Shown here: piece by piece, positions 11,291 to 22,690 of the stretch
Numbering within the stretch: position 1 is the first letter of the stretch
Layout: each line of letters begins with the position of its first letter
Origin: Trileptium ribeirensis
Lineage: Eukaryota > Nematoda > Enoplea > Enoplida > Thoracostomopsidae
Direction: 5' to 3'
NCBI GenBank assembly: GCA_030248225.1
Contig: JASANE010001723.1
Span: 1-64,000, forward strand
DNA: 64,000 bases
Made by a program: the position numbers and the translations under genes
The notes under the pieces: generated by a model
The model's input: only the letters and a program-made list of their open reading frames with translations
The model's database searches: none
Told to the model about the DNA's origin: nothing

Positions 11291-12225
11291 CCCACGCCCA
11301 TCAACAATCCTGTTTTGCTATATCGGTAAAAAATCTGTTACCGAACGTCTTTGGTAAGCCATAATCCGGTGCAAAACTGTTCGCGAACACACAGCTCTGC
11401 GATCGTAATCCAGCAAATTTGTGTTCGCGAAAATTCAACGAAAATTACTGAATCTTTTGCGAACCCAAATGTACCGGATTTGGATTCGCTGGCTTTGTTC
11501 GCGAACACTGCGAGCTAAACTAAGGGACCGAGTTATTTGTGACGTCACTATTACGTTTAATTTGTTCGCGAACAGCGGCAAATACCAATTAAAAGCTGAT
11601 AGGCATTAGATAACAATTCTTACTTGAAATTCACTGACTTTGTGTAAATGCGTATCTATTATGAAAGCTGCGAAATATATTTTAAGTGACTTTTTTCAGT
11701 CTGTAGTGTCCTAAGCACGTTGTGGTGATGCAGTTGGTTGCGCGACGTGGCTTCTGAATATAGGTACGAGACAAGTTAAGGGGAACACTGGAACTACATA
11801 GTGAATCCTCCTGGGTATGCTAAATAGTGGAGCCTACCCTATTTTATACACTCCAAAGCATCAGTCGGTTAACTGCCGTCCTCCTTTCATACTAATTTGT
11901 TTTCAAGCTCAGACTGACATTGTGTAAATGTGTATCTATTACGATGCTGCGAATTCCTAGCCTTGTGCAGATAATATCATTGAAACGTTTCAGAGATTTT
12001 TCGATACACAATCTTGAAGCACTGTCAAACATCGACTTAGCGCTGTCAAGACCTCGTATTAAACTGAAGTGCGGTATATGCTTTGCAAAGTAAGACGGGT
12101 CCAAATGGTAAAGCCCAAATACGTAACGGCTACGCCTGAGTATATTGCGCGAACACTTATTGTGGGAGTGCGTTACATTAAAGAAGTCTGTTTCACAACT
12201 TTTATCATATATATATATATTTATA
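11291..12225. other. No recognised gene
   Basis: TTCGCGAAC/GTTCGCGAAC motifs recur at about 11370-11575 (five or so times), suggesting a degenerate short repeat. Otherwise I see no exon or element I can name. A TA dinucleotide run sits at about 12208-12222. Confidence 0.4.
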
Positions 12226-12925
12226 TATGTGTTAATGTGATTTGTATAATCATGCGTCTCGAAAGTGCGTCGGCTTCGGGGAGGGGAGGGGTGTACATGG
12301 TCTCGGGGTGCTAGGCCAGGGCAAGGTAAATTTTAGGAGCAAATTTCTTTATCAATTTTGCTAAATTTTAAACAGATTTTGGTACATTTTTCTAATTTCT
12401 CCTATTTTTTGCCTATTCTGTCGTTCTAGGGGCGCAGATTTGGCTTTGGGCATCCGACCCGTAGCGGGTCACCCTCCGACTCCCTATCGACATCGATGGA
12501 TATAATGTACCCTGGAAATTTCGAGCTGTATCAGTGTAGCGAATAAGCTACAACTATTATATATATAGTACCACTGGTTATGACGTCAAAAGGGCATTTT
12601 ACGTCTCCTTATTATGAATTCTGTGATTGCATAGCCAGGAGAGTTGAAATACATATCAGACAGGGCAGTGATCAAGTGCCGCTGCGCAACAAACTTGGTA
12701 ATGTCCGCAACCCAACCGAAGGCCCAAACCGCACGGCCAACGGATTTCATGGCCTCAACACTATGTAAAGAAGATTTGCCTGCATTATATCTTATCACAT
12801 GAGGCTAGGAAACATAGGTATATATATTTTATTCTGCTATATATACACATATTACATGTGTAATTTCCATATAAAATTTATTCTCACCATCATGTTTCTG
12901 TATTTTTCGTAACTTTTATATTACG
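12226..12925. repeat. Segmental duplication, copy B part 2
   Basis: Counterpart of 3836-4476, with the same order of G-rich block, TTTTGCTAA-like motifs, TACCCTGGAAATTTCGAGC and AAAAGGGCATTTTACGTC, clearly diverged by substitutions and small indels. Confidence 0.7.
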
Positions 12926-13315
12926 ATGAAACTCTTGCTTGTGATAAAAAATGGAAGTCGGGTCGTGTTGGGGTACGCGCGGGTGGATCTGGTCATATCA
13001 AACAGGGCCACACGACAGGAAAATATACTCAGAACTCAGAAGCGCAGTGCTATTGTTAAAGTTTGGAATTCACACCGCAACGGATTACAGATCGTGGCCG
13101 GATATTACCAGCTGAACCGCATTAAAATGAAATGTACAGATGGACCCATGTATGTTATGTATCTGTGCCCTTCAATTGGGACCGAACATATGTCTTATAA
13201 AATCGTTTCTCATGTATTTGTTGCGTTTTATATTAGTAACATCAAATTTTGTTACTATCAGCATAAAAATAGTCGGAGCGATAAAATAACCTATGTAAAT
13301 GAACGCTTCCATTGA
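12926..13315 (+). CDS. Unrecognised 129-aa ORF in copy B
   Basis: It starts with the same MKLLLVI as 4477, then diverges completely at the base level after about 12947. That point and about 13326 bracket some 380 bp that replaces the tandem copy found in copy A. No known domain is visible and the hydrophobic start is cut short, so this may be a chance frame across an insertion junction. Confidence 0.2.
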   Translation: MKLLLVIKNGSRVVLGYARVDLVISNRATRQENILRTQKRSAIVKVWNSHRNGLQIVAGYYQLNRIKMKCTDGPMYVMYLCPSIGTEHMSYKIVSHVFVAFYISNIKFCYYQHKNSRSDKITYVNERFH

Positions 13316-13326
13316 ACGATGGTTGT

Positions 13327-13675
13327 CTTAGATTTTGTAGAATATATATTATATGTGATTTAAGAAAGAAACAAGTCGGATCGGGCGGAAAACTCAACCC
13401 GAATTCCATCTTTACTTGTGATTGCACTTGTCATGGTGAATAGTTTCACAAATTTATTATTATTCTGTAACGGTATATATACATTGGTTTTGTCATTTAA
13501 TGAACAGCAATTTGTGTACGGAAAACAATTAGAAACTTGGCCCAATTCACTTTTATTTGTCGAACGTATATGTTCAGAAAAACAACAGCTTTTGGTGGGG
13601 ACTTAGGCTTTGTATTGGCACATGTAGGGATCGTATCTTAGGCTAAGGCTTTGGTTTAGTATAGAGAGAATGGCG
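13327..13675. repeat. Near-identical island shared with 4695-5043
   Basis: One mismatch to 4695-5043 over 349 bp. Downstream homology continues at a much lower level (for example GGGTTGTAAAAGCAAGGCTG in both), which is what recent gene conversion between old duplicates would leave. Confidence 0.9.
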
Positions 13676-14130
13676 TAGCATTCCACTTGCACCCCTAAAA
13701 GTTTATTGGCTTATTTCAACCGTATTACTGCGGTAACTCAATTTCTGTATAAAATGCCTTGATTATTTAGCTTCTTTCACCGGTTTGCCTTAAATGCCTT
13801 ATTTTGGGTTGTAAAAGCAAGGCTGAGTATTGCTTTCGCTGTACGTTTGGTTCTTCCCAACCTTGGCCATTTTTACTTGTGGTTATCGTAATGTTCGTTA
13901 CACATTTTCCTTTGGTTTATGAGCCTTTTGGTTGATAGTAGACTGTTAATTATGTATACATTATATATAACTAAATTTCGAGCCATAGCTCATTTGACGG
14001 TAACCCTTATAACTGGTTAGATAGATAATGAGTTATTGGGCCATAGAGAACATGCGGAGGCAAAATTAATCTTTGCCCATTGCATTAGCCCATTCATATC
14101 TGTAATAAATAGCAAAGAGAAAACCATTAC
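13676..14130. other. Diverged tail of duplication, then unassigned
   Basis: Up to about 13880 this still resembles 5044-5290 (TTATTTTGGGTTGTAAAAGC in both). Nothing is recognised from there to the retrotransposon at 14172. Confidence 0.5.
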
Positions 14131-14171
14131 CTTGGCTTGAGATACCTGAGAGGTCGACGGATGATGCGTTC

Positions 14172-14850
14172 CTATGTAGGGCACCTTAGCCTCCCTGTAC
14201 TTATAATAAATTTACAAAGTTTCCTGATATCACAGTCTCTCAAGCTACCTTTCTTCAGTGCTTTATCTCCTAGTATTATTCGCCTGTTATCTGCAAAGCG
14301 TTTACAATTGTACAGAAAATGTTCTGATGTTTCATCATTTTCACAGTGATCACATTTCTTTTCTTCTTTTATTTTTATCTTATGTAGATGGTAATTTAAC
14401 CAACTGTGTCCAGTAATTATTTGAACGCACTGCCGTAGTTTGTCCTTCGAGAGACTTATAAGAAAACTGGCACGTTTATGATCTGGAATACTTATCATGC
14501 TCTTCGTCTGCTTGCATGCTAGCTCTTGTGTCCATTTTTTAATGAATTTTCTATGTAGCCATAACTTTATCATTGTAGTCACTTCTGTTCTGGCGATTGG
14601 CAAAATAGGTTCAGGCCCAATTGGGCGCTTAGAAGCGCCCGCTCGAGCCAACTCATCAGCCCTTTCATTACCTTCAATATTTTATGACCAGGTACCCACA
14701 CTAACAATACTTCATTCTGTCTTGTCAATTTTTCCAAACTTGCTTTACATGTCATAACTAGCTTTGACCTAACTTGATCTGCGCCGAGTGCCATAATAGC
14801 AGCACGGCTGTCTGTAAATACACAAATTTTCATATTACGAACATTTTCTT
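14172..14850 (-). pseudogene. Non-LTR retrotransposon 3' end: RNase H and C-terminal Cys/His motif (broken)
   Basis: On the - strand the upper part (14833 downward) reads FTDSRAAIMALGADQ and VLLVWVPGH, an RNase H fold with the catalytic TDS and the WVPGH motif. The lower part (14651 downward) reads ARAGASKRPIGPEP and LITGH-like text, then CDHCENDETSEHFLYNC, a C-x2-C-x7-H-x4-C motif followed by the stop at 14172. The two parts are in different frames: a one-base shift near 14685, just after WVPGH, breaks the GNERADELA segment. Elements of the I/R1/Jockey-like groups carry this C-terminal arrangement. The reverse transcriptase, endonuclease and first ORF are absent, so this is a 5'-truncated dead copy. 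Confidence 0.85.
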
Positions 14851-16630
14851 ATAACTGGTTAATCCATGAATAGGTGTTACCAGGAGATTGCGGGATCACT
14901 TCAACAGTGACAACCGAAGGCGCAGACACAAATATTACTTCTGTCGTTTCGCCGTACTAAAAGGGGCTAAATATATATTTTTTGTGTTTTTAAAATTATT
15001 AAAAAATCTTTTATAGTCGTATCAAAAATTGTCAGTTATGTTTAACGAGGGTAATAGCGCGCATCGCCATGGTGGCGAGCCTGTGGCCCCGGTTTTGAAC
15101 AAGAATGACATGTCTGTATAAACTCGTAACAAACAGAATTGTTGTGTATTTATATACATAATCGTAAAGAAGTTGTAGTTGACAAATGTTCAATACATCC
15201 AGCAGGTCAGTGTCAGCGGAACCTGGGAGCCGAAAATTAACCATTCTAATCGACCATCCTTCGGGTCAAATTACCAGGGCGCTAATTGATCTTTTAAGAC
15301 CACGTCGTACACCCTAGTTGCCGGATAACCAGTAGCATCAATACACCCTTAATATATTGCTGTGACACTTTTCTTTAGTTTACTTTTCAACGATATATAT
15401 ACATTAAACAAATCCTGTAAATTGATTAAATTTATAAACCGTTAAAATTTAGGATAAAAGATCTTCTGAAACGAAAATTACGCGGGTTAAATGACCTTAT
15501 ATGAGACATTCCACTCTCGGTCTTTGAAGCTGTGATGGTTAATATAGGAGCGGGGCTGGGGTCTTTTCGTATAGCTCTCAGCCCGAAGTTGGCAAAATAT
15601 GAAGATGCCGTGATAAGTTTAGCATCATTCGAGTCAGCTCGACGAGCTGGTCCAGAAACTGTCCATTTCCGCCACTTATTTTTAGTTTCCAATGGTTCCC
15701 TCCGTATCCAGGAAAGTTTTTTTAGTTTCCAATGGTTCCCTCCGTATCCAGAATTTTCGGAAAAACATTCTTAATATATAATTTTGAATGTGTTGCGTTT
15801 GCACGTGTGTTGTTATTCGCTTGCCTTATGAAATCCCTTAAGGATCCGAGCAACATTTATATAGCGTAGTGGCTAACGTACGATACATGCAACGAAACCA
15901 TCTACGGTCGACCCATTGCTGCGGCAAAAGTTTCTTCACCTTGCATTTATATGTATTGATTCATGCAAGAAATTGTTAATATAGCATTAAATATCACGCA
16001 CAGACAGTATTCGGACCGCCCGCACACAACAGTTTTGCCACAAACATCAACATTTGTTTTCTTCTGACGACTTAGGCAGAAGCATTATTTCTCAGGTTTT
16101 GAGATTTTTCTCAACATTCGACACAGACTATATCGGTATGATGCCATTATTGATTGGAGATGTGAAAAAATTGGCCAATGTACTGACGGTTTAGCCTTAT
16201 ATTAATCTGGGAAACGTCTGAAAGAGTTTTGGGGGCGTCTGAGCAAGCTGTTATCTGGCAACTGTTTTCACATAATATGTAAGGTTAGTATATAAGATAT
16301 ATTTATCAGTATTATAAACCACCGTTATTGGTACTCTTGGAACAGCATATATATACATATTCATGTAAAAGTGGTAAAATTTCCATTTCGCTTCGCACAT
16401 TTACTTAACATTTTCTCATATTTTTGTGCTTTACTGTGGATTTTATGAAACATCTACTAGTGGACAATCTATGTATATAATGTGTATATGGTGAATAAAT
16501 TTGATACTTTTCCCTATTGTGTTTATGTATCATTTTTGTCAATAACGAAGCAGCTAAACATTTTTATAACAAGGAAATTACTAATGTATAACGTTTATAT
16601 TCGCGCATTGTTGCGATGCCAGGTTTAATT
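14851..16630. other. Mostly unassigned; coding-like repeat at 15530-15775
   Basis: About 15575-15770 is related to 5415-5590 (see there) and contains an internal direct duplication of about 40 bp (the phrase AGTTTCCAATGGTTCCCTCC at about 15683 and 15725). Frames are open on both strands there (15432-15692 - and 15532-15774 +). The remainder has no exon or repeat I can support. Confidence 0.4.
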
Positions 16631-16635
16631 TAATT

Positions 16636-16974
16636 TTATACAATTAAATTGCTTTCTTTGGTTTTATTCAGCAGTTTTTTACCGCAATATGTAGCACCGC
16701 TTTCCTTTTCAAAATCGGCGATTTTGAACATATGAGGGTTCAGAGGAAAACTATATCTTCCATACTTAAGGCAATTTGTCTGGTCAATGATTCCTTTTGT
16801 AATGGTAATTTGAGAAGCTTTTGTACATACATGTACGTATAATTTTAAAGTTTGCCAGAATTTGTTGTCAGATTTCACTGTATTTTCACGATTCATAGTC
16901 GACGGCACGCTCACAAAAGCAGCCGAAGATTCCTTCAACAAGGAACTGCGAAGAACTCGATATATTGCGCTCTG
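16636..16974 (-). CDS. Possible terminal exon, unrecognised product
   Basis: On the - strand an acceptor-like TTATTTGGTAG precedes 16974, and a frame of 112 codons runs to a TAA at 16636-16638, ending KTKESNLIV. The middle reads MNRENTVKSDNKFWQTLK and NPHMFKIADFEKESGATYC, mixed in composition and not repeat-like. No known family is visible, no partner exon was found upstream, and the + strand is also open here (16862-17176). It could be the last exon of a - strand gene or a transposon protein remnant. Confidence 0.3.
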   Translation of the reverse strand, partial: QSAIYRVLRSSLLKESSAAFVSVPSTMNRENTVKSDNKFWQTLKLYVHVCTKASQITITKGIIDQTNCLKYGRYSFPLNPHMFKIADFEKESGATYCGKKLLNKTKESNLIV

Positions 16975-17486
16975 CTACCAAATAATGTATCAAAAAAATT
17001 CTATTGGCATCGTTAATTTTGTTCTCGAAAATCTGCAAAATATTTTATATACCGTTCGAGCCGTTAATGCGATGCCGCTCTGTATGCTAAGCCTAAATAC
17101 CATATTGACTTTTGCTACCTTAACAGTTATTTTCAAAAACATTGAATTACCCTCAAAGAACCTGGTTGGGTTATAGATTAATGCTCCGAGAACCTGGTGT
17201 TGTATGAAATTACTGGTGTAAGAATTTGGTGGAACATGATAGAGTTGGTCATGTTTTTAACCAGCCCAATGGGTCATCAACATTGTGTGAACTAGGGCAG
17301 AATTGACCGCGGACGAAAACAACGAAAAGCTGAAGAGTGTCATGCTCTTTAGCAGAGTCGACATCATCGACTGTTGGTTTACCTATGACTCCCGAGCTAG
17401 ATTGTCAGAACGTAGTAGAGGTTGTGTGTTGCAGGGCTGAAATCTTCCGAACGTAGTGTAGATTGTGTGTGTGTTGCAGGGGTGAA

Positions 17487-19737
17487 ACCTTTTAAATTCC
17501 GCGTGTGTGTGTGATCGGCCATAACTCGAGAACGCCTTAACCGATTTTCATGATCTTGGGCTTATTCGAACCGGCATAGTCGCTTTATCTCGTGTACATC
17601 CCCGAGCGTTTTTTGATTTGGGTGGGGGTGCGGGGGGGGAGGGTGGGAGATGTGGGCCCCCCTTTTACTCCCCCCGCCGGTAGCAGGGTTTTTTTCTTCT
17701 TGACTGTCGATTTTTTTCCCTGGTTTGTTTTTTTTCAAAACAAAATGATAAATGCCGATGCCTCTTTTTTGTTTTTCGATTAAGGCTCCGGTTCGGGATA
17801 TATGGGGTTTGAGGTACTGGGTATGGAGCTCCAATTGTTCCTTGACCCAAAAATTGAAAATTTGTTCTGACGTCTTGGGCGGCTGATAAGTTTTACCTGG
17901 AGGTTTTCGGGCATGGGAAACTCATTGCCGGTGCCGGTTTTGCTCTGCGACCCATGGTTCCATGGGCACGGGGGTATGACGCCCCATGGTTGGGGGTCAG
18001 AGGTCAAAATGATGGTTTTTAGTGCCCTTCACGGAAGCAAGGTTATTTTTATCGTAACCTTCGAATTTTTTTCTCTGGTTGGTTTTATTTCATAGTAAAA
18101 TGATAAATGTCGATGCCTCTTTTTTGTTTTTCGAGGCTCCGGTTTTGGAGTTATGGGGTTTGAGGTATGGCACCCTCATGGTTCCTCGTCCCAAAATTAG
18201 AAAATTTGTTCTGACGTCCTGGGCGGCTGAAAAGTTTCACTTGGAGCTTTTTGGGCATGGGAAACTCATTGCCGGTATTGGTTTTGCTCTGCAATCCATG
18301 GGTACAAGGATATGGCGCCCCCTTGGTTCGGGATCAGAGGTCAAAATGAGGGTTTTTACACCATTTTAGTACTCTTCACGGAAGCAAGGTTATTTTTGTC
18401 GTAACTCTCGAATTTTTTTCCTTGGTTGGTTTTATTTCATAGTAAAATTACAAATGCCGATGCCTCTTTTTTGTTTTTCGATTAATGTTCCGGTTCTGGA
18501 TTTATGGGGTTTGAGGTACGGGGGTATGGCGCCCCAATAGTTCCTCGACCCAAAATTTGAAAATTTGTTCAAATGCCGATGCCTCTTTTTTGTTTTTCGA
18601 TTAAGGCTCCGGTTCGGGATATATGGGGTTTGAGGTACGTGGGTATGGCGCCCCAATAGTTCCTCGACCCAAAATTTGAAAATTTGTTCAAATGCCGATG
18701 CCTCTTTTTTGTTTTTCGATTAAGGCTCCGGTTCGGGATATATGGGGTTTGAGGTACGGGGTATGGAGCTCCAATTGTTCCTCGACCCAAAATTTGAAAA
18801 TTTGTTCTGACGTCTTGAGCGGCTGATAAGTTTTACCTGGGGGTTTTCGGGCATGGGAAACTCATTGCCGGTGCCGGTTTTGCTCTGCGACCCATGGTTC
18901 GATGGGTACGGGTATATGACGCCCCATGGTTGGGGGTCAGAGGTCAAAATGAGGGTTTTTAGTACCCTTCACGGAAGCAAGGTTATTTTTATCTTGACAT
19001 TGGAATTTCTTTCTCTGGTTGGCTTAGTTTTATTGTAAAATGATAAATGCCGATGCCTCTTTTTTGTTTTTCGATTAAGGCTCCGGTTTTGGAGTTATGG
19101 GGTTTGAGGTATGGCACCCTCATGGTTCCTCGTCCCAAAATTAGAAAATTTGTTCTGACGTCCTGGGCGGCTGAAAAGTTTCACTTGGGGGTTTTCGGGC
19201 ATGGGAAACTCATTGCCGGTATTGGTTTTACTCTGCGACCCATGGGTACAAGGGTATGGCGCCCCCTTGGTTCGGGGTCAGAGGTTAAAGTGAGGGTTTT
19301 TACACCATTTTAGTACTCTTCACGGAAGCAAGGTTATTTTTGTCGTAACTTTCGAATTTTTTTCTCTGGTTGGTTTTATTTCATAGTAAAATGATAAATG
19401 CCTATGCTTCTTTTTTTGTTTTTCGATTAAGGCTCCGGTTCTGGATATATGGGGTTTGAGGTACGGGGTATGGAGCTCCAATTGTTCCTCGACCCAAAAT
19501 TTGAAAATTTGTTCTGACGTCTTGGGCGGCTGATAAGTTTCACTTGGGGGTTTTCGGGCATGCAAAACTGATTGTCGGTGTTAGTTTTGTTGTAACTTGT
19601 GCTGGTATTGTGTGATATCCACATATAGCATATCGACGAATGCTATCGAGAGCTGATTTGATGTGTACGCAAAAGGTGTAGGCGTAGGTGTACCTATGCT
19701 TCACTACGTTCTGCAATCTCGATAGAGTTACTAGTTT
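17487..19737. mobile_element. 350-bp-unit composite element, most complete copy
   Basis: The left-end module at 17487-17620 has TTAAATTCCGCGTGTGTGTG, then ATCGGCCATAACTCGAGAAC and CCGATTTTCATGATCTTGGG. The phrase GATGCCTCTTTTTTG then marks units at about 17758, 18113, 18467, 18581, 18709, 19054 and 19405: most are spaced about 350 bp, two are short (about 115-130 bp). The right-end module at 19590-19737 has GCATATCGACGAATGCTATC and CAATCTCGATAGAG. The open frames in it (for example 18079-18369 and 19047-19313) repeat with the units. There is no transposase; class unknown. Confidence 0.8.
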
Positions 19738-19980
19738 AAATTCCGTGTATGTGTGTGTGTGATCGGACATAACTCGAGAACGCCTTAACCGATTTTCATG
19801 ACCTTGGGCTCATTCGAACCGGCATAGTCGATTTATCGTGTACATCCCCGAGCGTTTTTTGATTTGGGGTGTGGTTCCGGGGTCAGGGGTCAAAATGTGG
19901 GTTTTTGGCCCCATTTTACCCCATTTTAGTACCCTTCACGGAAGCAAGGTTATTTTTATCTTAAATACTTGGTCCCCAGA
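19738..19980. mobile_element. Second left-end module of the composite element, truncated
   Basis: Directly after the right end of the previous copy, TTTAAATTCCGTGTATGTGT restarts the left-end module (ATCGGACATAACTCGAGAAC, CCGATTTTCATGACCTTGGG) and stops after GAAGCAAGGTTATTTTTATC. Head-to-tail contact of two copies suggests tandem insertion or unequal exchange. Confidence 0.75.
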
Positions 19981-20560
19981 ATACAACCCCAGCCAGTTTG
20001 AGCCTCCTGAAACATCCTATTTTCCAGCCGTAAACCTGGATGGGCTCACCTGAATATATATCTTCACTATTCTCATATAAGTGTCGACCGTATATTATTT
20101 ATTTAAGGCCAGTAGCACCCAATAGGGTCCCACAATCTCTAGGCGCTTAATGTCGGATCGTTTCCGCTTGGTTGGCAAGTTGTGCCTGCTAATCTTCGTT
20201 GGCGGTGAGGTATTCTTGAAAATTCAATATCGCACGAGTCGCATTCATACGTTTAATAATAGGCATACCACGCTAAGACTTACGACCTCTTCGACGTCAA
20301 GCGTGAACGTATGTCGTCGTCTGGGGGGAGGATTTCAAACCTATTGGTACATATCGCTACATATGGCATTAAGAAACATTAGAACACATTGGGTTTTCTG
20401 TAATTATTTATTGATAAGCTAATCGAATATATGTTTAATTAGGAAATAAGGTAATACGGTCATTGTCATGCAATTCATAATATATGAGGATGCATTCACA
20501 AGTACAATTGGCATTAAAGTCACGTACAAGAACAAAGTTTACACGGGGTTAATTAAATGG
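19981..20560. other. No recognised gene
   Basis: A 90-codon + frame at 20150-20422 has no recognised family and no splice context. I see nothing else. Confidence 0.35.
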
Positions 20561-20563
20561 TTT

Positions 20564-20832
20564 AGGTCTGACCTTTGGTCCTCGCCCTTTTAATTGAACT
20601 TCCACAAACGTAGGTCAGATCAATTTGATCGACTTTTACAAGTCCTTTGGTGACGGCTGCGATTATGTTACTCTACAGAGTTTGGGGATCGGGCTGAAAC
20701 TGTCTCGCACGATGCAGTTGACCGGGCGCCAATGGAAAAGAAATCGCTTGACAATAAGAACAAAAGGCCATTCGACTGGTTCAGATAAGCTGAAGGCGGC
20801 TAACAAATAGCCAAAGGTCAGGCCTAGGTTCG
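20564..20832. mobile_element. Small element with TCTGACCTTTGG inverted ends
   Basis: TAGGTCTGACCTTTGGTCC at about 20563 is the inverted match of GCCAAAGGTCAGGCCTAG ending at about 20827. The interior holds a 61-codon + frame (20625-20810), basic near its end, with no recognised family. Size and ends fit a miniature DNA element. Confidence 0.5.
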
Positions 20833-20929
20833 GAGTGTACTCCAGAGAAGCAAAAGTTAAAATTCTATTCGACTAAACCTATTCGACTCCACAATAATTC
20901 GATTACAGTGGCATATTATACAGATACAT

Positions 20930-21815
20930 TGTACTTAATACAATTATTATACAACAGACAATAGTAATGGCATCATACAACAAGAGTAATAGTACAACAC
21001 AATGACAGGGTACGACTTTTAACAGTGCGACTCATTCGAATGACATGACTGTAAGTTTCTGGTTCAGTTATTACAAATACTCCTATATCCTAAAATTCTA
21101 AATGTACTAGTTTTACTGATGCGAATCGTTTTCATGTGATACAGCTTAATTGTTCTTGGGTCGCGATTTGGTGGACCCGGGGATACATTTATCATACAGT
21201 AGTATATACGCGCAATCGTACAGCTAAATTTTAAACGGCGAACTACGTTAGCGGTCTCTTTCATTCACTCTGCTCAAGCTGATCTGATGGCCAGTTCATC
21301 GGGGCTTAGCATATCTAGCATACGGCTAACGGTGCTAATACGGCAAAAGTTGACCGTGATCAATATGGAACAGAGATGTGGTTACGTACCGATTCTGAGG
21401 GAACATGGAAAGAATAAGGTGGATTTGACGTCCACTGGCAGTGATTTAGCTTAAGTTGCGAATTGTTCGCATTCGGTAACGTCATTCTTGATCAACAATG
21501 ATACAAATGAAGATCATCCTTACCCGAGAGTGAGCGTTGGGACTTAGCCAAGTTATTGACTTCAAAAGATTTACCTGGGAGCAAGATAGATTATAGATTC
21601 TATCTGGATTTAGGCTTTTGAAATGGATTAGGATACAGAAGCTTGCAATAAATATTACGAGATATATGCTGATTACCGATTGTCATGTCATTCGAACGTA
21701 CCGTACTGTTCATTGATGTAGAGTCGTACCGCACTATTCTGTTGAACTATTGATTGTTGTATATTCTTGATGTATAAGATTGTACCCTGTATAGTTTGTC
21801 ATCACATTTAACCTT
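20930..21815. mobile_element. Element with ~120-bp diverged inverted ends
   Basis: The complement of about 20935-21053 resembles 21680-21810: GTCATGTCATTCGAA, AGTCGTACC, TGTTGTATATTC-like and TACCCTGT blocks occur in the same order. The interior has a 66-codon - frame (21064-21264) of unknown nature. Probably an old inverted-repeat transposon remnant. Confidence 0.45.
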
Positions 21816-22690
21816 TCGTAGAGTAGAATAAAACGTAGAATTGCACCTTGATACCCATGCCTCTTCTCTTTTGCAACCGTAGCGTACCAGAACCCTGAAC
21901 CTAGTACATTGTTTAGTGTGTTATCCCTTCTGTATGTTAATCATTAATTACTAGTAGCCTTCAGCTTGCCTGAACCGGCTCGTTGGCATTATTGAGCGAT
22001 CAGTTACGCTTGTTGCGCCCAGTTAGCTGTATTGTTGGGTATACGTGTCCATTTTCCTTCCCCAATTCTCTTTTGTTGCAGCTACTTGAGTGGTGCAGCG
22101 TAAAAGCTAAATGTGGTCGCTGATGACCCAGCTTTCGACGGTGTACGTTCGATTAGGAAGGCTGCGAAACCTGGTATGAGTTAATCTAATTACCTGCGTG
22201 AACCATGTACTCACACTGTATTGTTTATATCATTTTCATTATTGATACACGCTAATGTCGTTAAAGGTATCGTATAACCGAATCATGTTAACCCGTAGTT
22301 GAACGTGTAACCGATTTGTTTGTCAATACATGATTATTGGAAAGTCCATTGTGTCTCTGCGTTGACTGATGATGTATGTAGCGATATTTGCCAAATGGTT
22401 AGAAATCTTCGCCCCAGTCGACGACCTGCGTCCAGTCTTTACGTCGGAAAGGTCACAAGTTTTAGCGTGTCTCGCTGACAATTCAACGAAGTGCGGAACT
22501 AGCGTGCGAGAGCTCCAAAGGTTCAACGTCGACGAGGATTCGCTGGACCACACACTGAACTTCGTACCGTGAACGATCCGACGACAAACGTCCAGGGATT
22601 CTCGGGCCCTAGTGGCGGCCACTGTGGCAATAAATTAGTTTGGATGAAATTGCATTTGGTCAACCCCAGCGATGTAGCCAATTGAAACTT
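21816..22690. other. Unassigned, one open region near 22369
   Basis: Both strands are open around 22323-22622. The + frame MMYVAIFAKWLEIFAPVDDL and the - frame show no family I know and have no splice partners. It may be part of the retroelement-like repeat that follows. Confidence 0.3.
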
